Of a DNA stretch of 8,390 bases, positions 1 through 6,535 are shown piece after piece (position 1 is the first letter of the stretch; each line of letters opens with the position of its first letter). The stretch covers positions 1 through 8,390 of the forward strand of contig JBDSYA010000067.1 of assembly GCA_039925865.1 (NCBI GenBank), given 5' to 3'. The stretch comes from JBDSYA01 sp039925865. Lineage in GTDB: Bacteria; Bacteroidota; Ignavibacteria; Tepidaquicellales; Tepidaquicellaceae. Position numbers and translations under genes: made by a program. The notes beneath the pieces were generated by a model, which did not search any database, was not told the DNA's origin, and worked only from the letters and a program-made list of their open reading frames with translations.

Positions 1-2366
1 GTTTTTAGAGTCTTGTCATTTTTACTTTCATCATTATTCTTATCTGTTATAAGATTGCTGTTAACGGTTATTCTAAGTGCTTTAAGACCGTGAATTCCCT
101 GCATATCGGCAAGCTCAAAACTTTCGATTTCGCTGGTAATGTAATTTTTTGTTTTAAGAAAATTAATATATTGTCTGTAATCCTCCGCTTCACTTTCCTG
201 TGAATAAACAATTGCAATTTTTCCGGGAGCCGATAATCTTTCATCACTTCCTTTGATAACTGCTTTATCAATTCTTTTTTTAATGATCTCATGCCGGATA
301 TCATATGAACCTGCAACATCGAACTTTTTCTCATCATAAAAAAATTTTATGCTTAAAGTAGCGTTTTGAACAAAAATTAAATGAGTTGTATCCAGAGGTA
401 CACTTAACTTATGCTTTAGTTCAATACACCTTTTGGTAATAATGCACATTGTCACCAGTTGCCAGAGACGGAGGCTTTTAAGATGCATTTGATTAAACGC
501 ATCACCTTCAACAAGTGATGAACCTAAATACATATTGTACTCAACTCCATCGGTTTTATATTTTTCAAAATAGTGCGGAAATATTTTTTGAGCCTTGCTT
601 TGCTGAATATCGAGTTCTGTGGAAATTGTTTCATTGATAAGCATTAAACTGTCTTCTATATCTTTTCGCTTATTGAATATAAATCCGTAACCCGGATCAA
701 GTTTTTCTTTATAGTTGCTTATAAGTACTTTGATCTCAGGATTTAAGTCTTTCAAATAAACAAGTGTTGCTTCTACTTCAGTACGAAGAAAATTTATTGC
801 ATCCATCTCAATACTTAAAATCTTTCCTTCTTTCAGTTGTTGCATATGGCCGGATATACGGAATGACAGCTCTTCGAGGATCGGCATATCAGTTTCATGT
901 GATGCTGTCAAAATTATTTCCTGCACCAATTTTAAGTTTTCGATGAGATCATCCCTGACAGCAGAATTCCTTGAGACAGACGAATCTTTAACATCAGAAT
1001 ATCCATAAAAAGGGTAAATGTTCTCAAATACAATGTCTTCCATTTCTATAATGACATTATTACGGAGATTATTAAGATAAACACGTGCAGCTTCCCTGAA
1101 TCTCCATTCTACAGAAGGATGTATAGCCGTGCATCGTTCTTTGATAATGGATTGAATGGATTTATTAAGATCGTCAAGGCTGGACTCGATACAAATTGCA
1201 AGCAATGGATAAACATCAGTCAGTTTTAAGATATTTATTTTATTTAAGTCTCCCGGCAGTGATGAGGCAATTTCTAAAATTCCTATCAACTCGTCTTTGT
1301 AAATCAATGGAGCGATCAGCAAATTCCTTAATCCTGAATTGGCAAACGCTTCCCTTACTTTGTTGGAGCATGCATAATTATTTATATCATAGATAATCTT
1401 TACCTGACGTTTATTTAAAACATCATCATAAATTTTAAACTCTGTTGCAATTTCATTTTCAATGAAAGTGTCCTGCAGGATTATACTGCTTCCCATTTTC
1501 AGAGCATTCTTCATATCTTTTTTTTCGGTTGGGAAGGCGATCAAACCAAGTTTAATATCCGGCTTTCTTAAAAGGACCCTGAGTTTATGCTGAAGATTTT
1601 CAAATCTTATCTGAGATATGTGAGATTCTTTTTGAATAAGATCAAATTTAAGAGATGAGATAACTTCCTGATCCGTGATATCAACAGCATTATAGATCAG
1701 AAAACCTTCTATATCAAAATTATCAGGCGGCAGAATTTCAGCAAGTATTTTGGGATCATCAAGATTTTCAAACAATCTTTTTTTTTCTTCTTTGCTGATT
1801 TGCTTGAGTTCACCTTTAATTTTCAATTCGCAAAACCAGGTATAGATCCTTATGCGATAATGCCTTTCTAAATTAGTCTTCGTATCAATCAAAGTATAAA
1901 TGATCGGATATTCATAGTTAATATTTAAACCGTAATGCAAAACCATTATCCATGCAAAACAAGCAATAGCTTTCCCGTCAGGTGTCAGACAGCAATTTTC
2001 ATTAAAGCAGCTTGAGTTCATTTGATTTTCAAATAATTGCAATCGCTTGAAAGCAGGTGTTGAATAAAAACTGTCAAGCCTGTCCGGATAAACGGCAGCA
2101 TAAAATTCATTCTCATAAATTGCAGGGGACAAACAAATATTTAAAAGTTCTTCAATGAGTTCATAATTTTTAGCAATAACATCGGGGTCGGTGATCGGCT
2201 GAAGTAGTTCAGGCGCTTTTTTTAATTTCTCATTTATATAATCATAAGAAAGGGCAAATACTTTATTCTTTTCAATTTGTTTTTCCCAGTATTTTAACAA
2301 AGGGAGTAAACTGAATTTACTGCTAAAAGTATCTGAATAACTGATAACTTTATTTGTGCTGTCCAA
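1..2366 (-). CDS. GAF-domain protein, Bacteroidota-type, C-terminus beyond the left edge
   Basis: An open minus-strand frame runs unbroken from TTG at 2366 to base 1 (788 codons plus 2 nt). An in-frame stop lies at 2387-2385 and there is no ATG until codon 116, so TTG (reading MDSTNKVISYSDTF) is the best start; no Shine-Dalgarno is seen. I recognise a large soluble protein family known from Bacteroidota: an N-terminal region (about 1-260) with HYRIRIY, LPPDNFDIEGFLIYN and SSLKFDLI segments; a GAF-like domain (about 269-395, core LIAPLIYKDELIGILEIAS at 350-368); HPSVEWRF (416-423); YPFYGYSDVKDSSVSRN (451-467); FPHYFEKYKTDGVE (596-609); PGKIAIVYSQ (714-723) and DMQGIHGLKALR (754-765). GAF domains bind small ligands, but the ligand here is unknown. 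No signal peptide, membrane segment, kinase or DNA-binding motif is evident. The last motif normally lies near the end, so little is probably missing. It starts 13 nt after the preceding secreted-protein gene, suggesting cotranscription. Family assignment fairly sure; function unknown. Confidence 0.85.
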   Translation of the reverse strand, partial: MDSTNKVISYSDTFSSKFSLLPLLKYWEKQIEKNKVFALSYDYINEKLKKAPELLQPITDPDVIAKNYELIEELLNICLSPAIYENEFYAAVYPDRLDSFYSTPAFKRLQLFENQMNSSCFNENCCLTPDGKAIACFAWIMVLHYGLNINYEYPIIYTLIDTKTNLERHYRIRIYTWFCELKIKGELKQISKEEKKRLFENLDDPKILAEILPPDNFDIEGFLIYNAVDITDQEVISSLKFDLIQKESHISQIRFENLQHKLRVLLRKPDIKLGLIAFPTEKKDMKNALKMGSSIILQDTFIENEIATEFKIYDDVLNKRQVKIIYDINNYACSNKVREAFANSGLRNLLIAPLIYKDELIGILEIASSLPGDLNKINILKLTDVYPLLAICIESSLDDLNKSIQSIIKERCTAIHPSVEWRFREAARVYLNNLRNNVIIEMEDIVFENIYPFYGYSDVKDSSVSRNSAVRDDLIENLKLVQEIILTASHETDMPILEELSFRISGHMQQLKEGKILSIEMDAINFLRTEVEATLVYLKDLNPEIKVLISNYKEKLDPGYGFIFNKRKDIEDSLMLINETISTELDIQQSKAQKIFPHYFEKYKTDGVEYNMYLGSSLVEGDAFNQMHLKSLRLWQLVTMCIITKRCIELKHKLSVPLDTTHLIFVQNATLSIKFFYDEKKFDVAGSYDIRHEIIKKRIDKAVIKGSDERLSAPGKIAIVYSQESEAEDYRQYINFLKTKNYITSEIESFELADMQGIHGLKALRITVNSNLITDKNNDESKNDKTLK

Positions 2367-2379
2367 AATTAATTTAAAT

Positions 2380-3930
2380 TTATTTTATCAGGATCATTCT
2401 TCTTGTTTCTGTAAATTCTCCTGACTGTGATTTATCAGATGCGAAGGCACCGCTCTGCGGATAGACCGTTATGCGGTAAAAATAAATCCCGCTCGGCAAA
2501 CCTTCACCATCAAATTCAACTTGATAACTTCCGGCGTTTTGTTTTTGATTTACTAAAGTTACCACTTCTTTGCCAAGAGCATTATAAACTTTTAGTATTG
2601 TGAATTGAGTAGTGGGTATTGAGTATTTTATAATTGTCTTTGGGTTGAAAGGGTTTGGATAATTTTGAAAGAGAGAAAAATTATTCGGAGTTGAACTCAG
2701 TGAATTATTTATTGAAGTTAAAAATCCGTCTTTAAAACTTTCTATCAGAGCAGTTCTTCCATTTATTTTTTTCTCCCACAATACTCTGATCCTGAACTTC
2801 GTAAACGGATCTCCAAAAATAAGTTTAGTGCTCATGTTGATAAAGGTTTCTTCCTGTGAATTACCCACATAAAATTTGCTCATACCACTCGACGTGTAAA
2901 ATGCAATGTTAACTTGCGTTGAGTCCTGCACCCTGCCGATCCATGCATATAAAGTGTAGCCGCTTAAAAACTCCGAGGTAATATCACCATGTGATGAGCC
3001 GGTGCCACCAAAATTTTCACCATTAAATGATGAAGATTGATTTCGGATTGTATGACTGCTTGTTTTTATGAATGCGGAATAAAAGCTTCGGCTTCCGGGT
3101 GTTCCATAGTCATAATTTAAGATTGTATAATTTACACCATTTGAAAAACGCAAATTATTTTGCGGTTCGGGCTGATCAATATTTATATGTGTACTGAAAC
3201 TAATATCACCTGTACCGGAGACCTGTAGTTTACGATATGAAATTGAGTTTACTCCATTTTCATTATGATTGTATGCTGCATAAAAATCACTCGGAGAGTA
3301 CGCTGTCTTTGTTAAAACGGGAGTGTTGCAATCCAGACTATCATCTGCAGTTATATTAACTTCATTTATCCAGACCCCATTAAAATAATTTTTAATGTAT
3401 ATATCATTTCCTTTTTTGTAACTCACAAGAAAATTTAAAACATTGTTCTGAAGATATGCTGTAATTGAAGGACTGATCTCATCCTGAGTATCACTTGCAA
3501 TTGAAACCGGGACGCTCCATGCTGTGGAGTTATAATATAAAAAGAAAATATCCCAGTTGCCGTTGCGGTTAGATTGAAAAACTACTGCTCCTGGATTATT
3601 CTCAACCGTGAATTGCTGAGTGTGATAAGCAACTGACGGATGAATATTTAAAGAGGAACCGTCAGTAAGTTCCACTTCAGGGTTCATGGAATTATAATTT
3701 ATAAATCTTACAGCAATTTTAGAACTTGCAGAGGAACTCCATTTTTCATAAGCAAAAATGCAATCTCTTATTGTGTAATTTATAGATCCTCCTGTTTTAT
3801 CAAACTGAGGATTTTTATAATCAATGTTATCTGAAGACAATAAAGTATATGAAGTATCCTGCGAAGCCTGCAGGATTGCAATATAAAATAATGTTAATGT
3901 GAAAGTAAAAAATAGTTTCTTCATATTCAT
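2380..3930 (-). CDS. T9SS-exported beta-propeller-like protein (paralogue of 4862-6397)
   Basis: A 516-residue secreted protein. Residues 1-22 form a Sec signal peptide (MNMKKLFF, then a hydrophobic core ending ILQA, likely cut before SQD). The body, about 25-410, has repeated beta-rich segments: CIFAYEKW (57-64), LNIHPSVAY (94-102), GAVVFQSNRNGNWDIFF (114-130), DIYIKNYFNGVW (176-187), SSHGDIT (312-318), KFYVG (352-356) and LWEKKINGRTALIES (384-398). The 'VVFQSNRNGNWDIF' style resembles TolB/PD40 propeller blades. The C-terminus is a type A T9SS sorting domain (about 418-516): QNYPNPFNP, the 'YNALGKEV' strand, GLPSGIYFYR and a final RRMILIK. It is expected at the cell surface or outside. No catalytic residues can be named. 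Its ATG lies 4 nt after the stop of the upstream gene, implying translational coupling; an alternative ATG is at residue 3. Compared with its paralogue the tail carries an extra Ser/Gly-rich insert before the last strand. Confidence 0.9.
   Translation of the reverse strand: MNMKKLFFTFTLTLFYIAILQASQDTSYTLLSSDNIDYKNPQFDKTGGSINYTIRDCIFAYEKWSSSASSKIAVRFINYNSMNPEVELTDGSSLNIHPSVAYHTQQFTVENNPGAVVFQSNRNGNWDIFFLYYNSTAWSVPVSIASDTQDEISPSITAYLQNNVLNFLVSYKKGNDIYIKNYFNGVWINEVNITADDSLDCNTPVLTKTAYSPSDFYAAYNHNENGVNSISYRKLQVSGTGDISFSTHINIDQPEPQNNLRFSNGVNYTILNYDYGTPGSRSFYSAFIKTSSHTIRNQSSSFNGENFGGTGSSHGDITSEFLSGYTLYAWIGRVQDSTQVNIAFYTSSGMSKFYVGNSQEETFINMSTKLIFGDPFTKFRIRVLWEKKINGRTALIESFKDGFLTSINNSLSSTPNNFSLFQNYPNPFNPKTIIKYSIPTTQFTILKVYNALGKEVVTLVNQKQNAGSYQVEFDGEGLPSGIYFYRITVYPQSGAFASDKSQSGEFTETRRMILIK
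2478..2667 (-). repeat. T9SS sorting-tail DNA repeat, copy A
   Basis: One of three 190-bp direct repeats lying inside the ends of the three secreted-protein genes. By hand alignment it differs from copy B (3991-4180) at about 17 positions, all between 2478 and 2599; bases 2600-2667 are identical to 4113-4180. It encodes the tail from QNYPNPFNP through GIYFY. Confidence 0.85.
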
Positions 3931-3934
3931 TTTT

Positions 3935-4840
3935 TTATTTTAATAAAATCATTCTCCTGGTCTCCAGAAAATCTTCAGTGTTAAGTTGGTAAAAATAAAT
4001 CCCGCTAGGCAAACCTTCACCGTTAAAATCAACTTCATAAGTACCCGCGTTTTGTTTTTTGTCAACTAAAGTTGATACTTCTTTGCCGAGAGCATTATAA
4101 ACTTTTAGTATAGTGAATTGAGTAGTGGGTATTGAGTATTTTATAATTGTCTTTGGGTTGAAAGGGTTTGGATAATTTTGAGAAAGTGAAAATCTATTCG
4201 GAATTTGGTTTGACAAATTGTGTATAACAGTTAAAGTTGTATCTCCATAAACAATATTATTAATCACACACCCAATTAAATCAAAAGAAACTTCTCCTAA
4301 AGGTCCGTCTGCAGAACCGGATAAACCAATTCCCATAAAGTATGCAGAAGGAGTTTGAGTATTCCCATTATAAAATTGAAATCTTTTTCTGTTGTAAGAT
4401 GATCCCCAGCAAGATTGAAATGGTTCAATATTCGTGCATGCTCTCTTACTCATACTTGGACATATTGCAGATATATTATTTATGTTTGCTGCTAAACTAT
4501 CGATCAATACTTCATTGGGGTAATACAAACATCCACCTCCGGAATCATAATATCCAAAAAAATTTCCTGAAACAGCATCTACCCTGTAATATCTTAAATT
4601 CAATCCGATTACGTGGCTCACAGGTATTGGAGATGATGATCTAAAATATTTTTTATTATTAAATATAGTGTCAGAAACAATGTTAACTTTTAATTTGCAA
4701 CAATAAGTCATGTTATAAGAAACTGAATACGTCCATGAATTTCCTATTTGCAAGGGCATGAAATCAGACGAAGCACGAGTTTTTAAAGTAATAATATTAT
4801 TAAGAATAAAAAAATTTAAAATCAAAACCAACTTTTTCAT
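3935..4840 (-). CDS. T9SS-exported cysteine-containing protein of unknown function
   Basis: A 301-residue secreted protein. The N-terminus MKKLVLILNFFILNN is a Sec signal, probably cut near A23 (TRA/SSDF). The mature body opens with FMPLQIGNSWTYSV and continues with RYYRVDAVSGNFFGYYD, YFMGIGLSGSADG and VINNIVYGDTT; this pattern resembles small secreted proteins I associate with Ignavibacteria, with no known activity. Seven cysteines (47, 48, 104, 127, 135, 144, 191) sit in the body, enough for up to three disulfides outside the cytoplasm. Residues about 218-301 are a type A T9SS sorting domain (QNYPNPFNP at 221-229, GLPSGIYFY, final RRMILLK). The body is not related to the flanking paralogues, only the tail is. 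The start ATG is 21 nt after the upstream stop, with no clear Shine-Dalgarno; its own stop is 4 nt before the next ATG. The gene is therefore in the middle of a tight operon. Confidence 0.88.
   Translation of the reverse strand: MKKLVLILNFFILNNIITLKTRASSDFMPLQIGNSWTYSVSYNMTYCCKLKVNIVSDTIFNNKKYFRSSSPIPVSHVIGLNLRYYRVDAVSGNFFGYYDSGGGCLYYPNEVLIDSLAANINNISAICPSMSKRACTNIEPFQSCWGSSYNRKRFQFYNGNTQTPSAYFMGIGLSGSADGPLGEVSFDLIGCVINNIVYGDTTLTVIHNLSNQIPNRFSLSQNYPNPFNPKTIIKYSIPTTQFTILKVYNALGKEVSTLVDKKQNAGTYEVDFNGEGLPSGIYFYQLNTEDFLETRRMILLK
3991..4180 (-). repeat. T9SS sorting-tail DNA repeat, copy B
   Basis: This is the tail repeat inside the 301-residue gene. Hand alignment gives about 7 mismatches to copy C (4939-5128) over 190 bp. 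In the part 4113-4180 it is identical to copy A but has 4 mismatches to copy C, all synonymous. In the part 3991-4112 it is close to C (3 mismatches) but far from A (17). It therefore looks like a mosaic of its two neighbours. Confidence 0.85.
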
Positions 4841-4861
4841 AATTTGAAATTTTTAAAAACA

Positions 4862-6397
4862 TTATTTTAATAAGATCATTCTCTTGGTATCAATAAAATC
4901 ACCCGTTTCTAATTTATCCGAATGGACTGTTAGAATATAAAAATAAATCCCACTCGGCAAACCTTCACCGTTAAAATCAACTTCATAAGTACCCGCATTT
5001 TGTTTTTTGTCAACTAAAGTTGATACTTCTTTGCCGAGAGCATTATAAACTTTTAGTATAGTGAATTGAGTAGTGGGTATTGAGTATTTAATAATTGTCT
5101 TTGGATTAAATGGGTTTGGATAATTTTGTGAAAGATAAAAATTATCAGGAGTTAAATTTGAAGTTTTTATAACAGAAGCTAAAAAATCATCCATGTGTGA
5201 TTCTATTAAAGCAATTCTTCCGTTAACTTTTTTTTCCCACAACATTCTGAATCTATATAGATTATTTGATCCCTTGCAAAGTTTTGTGCTAAGATTCACT
5301 GATGTTAATACTGACGTGTCACCAACATAGAACTTTTTTGGATTTCCAAAAAATGTATTTCTGATGTTTGCAAAAATATTAACCGAATCAGATTTTTCAT
5401 TTATCCAGCATGAAGCAGTTATATATATCCCGTCTGTTATATCTCCGTGAGTAGAAAATTTTCCCGAAAAATTATTTCCAGAATAATTAACAGATAAATT
5501 GTGTAGTTCATTGTTCCCGCTGAAATTGTTAGAGGCCGCATAAACATTGGTTTTGCCAAGTGTATCATAATCATAGACTAAAACAGGAGAAGAGAATTCC
5601 TGAGAATAACTTATGTTATCCTGAGAGTTTGGCTGAAGAATAAACTTTCTCGGTCCCAGAATTACAGCACCGTTTGTATTTATCTGATTAATATGATAAG
5701 CGATAGAATTTATGGAATCATTTACCTTTCTGAGATATGACAGGTATATTGTAGGAGAGGAAAAGCTACCCTTCGATATTTTCGGGGAAAAACAAATCAG
5801 AGAATCATCAGAAGATACATTTATTTCATCACCCCATACTCCGTTAAAATAATTTTTTAAATAAATATCACTTTCCCTGACATAAGTTATTAAATAATTT
5901 TTAGAATTGTTAATTGAATAACCTGAAATTTCAGGTGTCAGATTATCTGTAGTATCAGGGGTTACAGATACCGGAGTGCTCCAGACATTCGAAGAATATT
6001 TAGAAAAGTAAATATTCCAATGATCATTTCTGTTTGATTGAAACACAACAGCCCCATCATTGTATTCAGGTAAATCAGAAAAATATGCAACGGAAGGATG
6101 AATGTTTAGAAACGAATCATTAGTTAAGTCGTAAGCACTGTCGATAGAAGCAAATTTTATAAACCTGACTGATATATTTGATGAATTATCATCACTCCAT
6201 TTCTCATAAGCAAGAATACAATCCTTTATGAAATAATTAATGGCGGATTGAGATTTGTCGAATTGAGGATTTCTGAAATCAAAACCCGGAGATGATATCA
6301 GGACAAATGAAGAATCGAATGAACTTAATTGAGCCGTGATTTTTGAAAAACTTATTAAACAGAAAAAACCACAAACAAATATTCTAATAAATTTCAT
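4862..6397 (-). CDS. T9SS-exported beta-propeller-like protein, first gene of the operon
   Basis: The frame is open to an ATG at 6490, but I place the start at the ATG ending at 6397: it is preceded by a strong AAGGAGA Shine-Dalgarno 8 nt away, it begins a normal signal peptide (MKFIRIFVCGFF...ITA/Q, residues 1-22), and it gives 511 residues, close to the 516 of the paralogue. The body matches the 2380-3930 product along its length: NPQFDK, DCILAYEKW (59-67), LNIHPSVAY, GAVVFQSNRN (115-124), DIYLKNYFNGVW (177-188), STHGDIT (315-321), KFYVG (355-359) and LWEKKVNGRIALIES (386-400). These are beta-rich, TolB/PD40-like segments. Residues from about 420 form the type A T9SS sorting domain (QNYPNPFNP at 424-432, final KRMILLK). 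It should be exported by Sec and then T9SS. The function is unknown; the propeller-like fold would suit binding of ligand, glycan or protein, but this is inference. It heads the four-gene minus-strand cluster. Confidence 0.88.
   Translation of the reverse strand: MKFIRIFVCGFFCLISFSKITAQLSSFDSSFVLISSPGFDFRNPQFDKSQSAINYFIKDCILAYEKWSDDNSSNISVRFIKFASIDSAYDLTNDSFLNIHPSVAYFSDLPEYNDGAVVFQSNRNDHWNIYFSKYSSNVWSTPVSVTPDTTDNLTPEISGYSINNSKNYLITYVRESDIYLKNYFNGVWGDEINVSSDDSLICFSPKISKGSFSSPTIYLSYLRKVNDSINSIAYHINQINTNGAVILGPRKFILQPNSQDNISYSQEFSSPVLVYDYDTLGKTNVYAASNNFSGNNELHNLSVNYSGNNFSGKFSTHGDITDGIYITASCWINEKSDSVNIFANIRNTFFGNPKKFYVGDTSVLTSVNLSTKLCKGSNNLYRFRMLWEKKVNGRIALIESHMDDFLASVIKTSNLTPDNFYLSQNYPNPFNPKTIIKYSIPTTQFTILKVYNALGKEVSTLVDKKQNAGTYEVDFNGEGLPSGIYFYILTVHSDKLETGDFIDTKRMILLK
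4939..5128 (-). repeat. T9SS sorting-tail DNA repeat, copy C
   Basis: The third 190-bp tail copy, inside the 4862-6397 gene. It differs from copy B at about 7 positions and from copy A at about 22 by hand count. The encoded segment from QNYPNPFNP to YNALGKEV is the same protein sequence in all three genes. Confidence 0.85.
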
Positions 6398-6404
6398 TTT
6401 TTGG

Positions 6405-6411
6405 TCTCCTT
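6405..6411 (-). promoter_or_regulatory. Shine-Dalgarno deciding the start at 6397
   Basis: Read on the minus strand this is AAGGAGA; its AGGAG core (6410-6406) lies 8 nt before the ATG at 6397. No such site precedes the upstream in-frame ATG at 6490, so it supports the shorter 511-residue product with an N-terminal signal peptide. Confidence 0.8.
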
Positions 6412-6415
6412 TTAT

Positions 6416-6439
6416 TTTTAACTTCTCAATTTTAACTTC
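6416..6439. repeat. Two 10-bp direct repeats in the operon leader
   Basis: The sequence TTTTAACTTC occurs at 6416-6425 and again at 6430-6439, with a 14-nt period, just upstream of the Shine-Dalgarno of the minus-strand operon. It could be a binding site for a regulator in tandem, but the bases are AT-rich and chance is not excluded. Confidence 0.4.
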
Positions 6440-6450
6440 CAATGTCAACC

Positions 6451-6482
6451 TATAATTATTCAAATTAGGATTGTAATCCAAA
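6451..6482 (-). promoter_or_regulatory. Candidate promoter of the secreted-protein operon
   Basis: On the minus strand TTTG (6482-6479) is followed after 20 nt by TAATTATA (6458-6451), a partial match to the Bacteroidota promoter pattern TTTG ... TAnnTTTG. It would start transcription near 6445, leaving a leader of about 50 nt before the ATG at 6397. The match is partial, and use of this consensus in the organism is assumed. Confidence 0.25.
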
Positions 6483-6501
6483 GGGGTCATTTTTATATTT
6501 A
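6470..6501 (+). promoter_or_regulatory. Candidate promoter of proS
   Basis: ATTG (6470-6473), a 20-nt spacer and TATATTTA (6494-6501) fit the Bacteroidota pattern TTTG ... TAnnTTTG with one mismatch in each element. Transcription would start near 6508, about 28 nt before the proS ATG. A sigma-70-like TATAAT at 6451-6456 is an alternative but has no convincing -35 box. No Shine-Dalgarno is seen before proS. Confidence 0.35.
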
Positions 6502-6535
6502 CAGCTTATGGCATTCACAATTCGGGTTAAATTTT

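Noticed and set aside
68..1396. Short open frames at 68-337 (minus), 764-946 and 1196-1396 (plus)
   Set aside because: All overlap the long GAF-protein frame, which carries recognisable conserved motifs throughout; they are shadows of it.
2367..2379. Terminator between the 516-residue gene and the GAF gene
   Set aside because: The gap is 13 AT-rich bases with no room for a stem-loop.
4342..4644. 100-codon plus-strand open frame
   Set aside because: It lies wholly opposite the 301-residue secreted protein, has no ribosome-binding site, and its translation resembles no protein family I know.
2478..5128. Three spaced 190-bp repeats as a CRISPR array or insertion sequences
   Set aside because: They are about 0.95-1.5 kb apart, lie in frame inside coding sequence, and encode the same sorting domain; there are no terminal inverted repeats or transposase.
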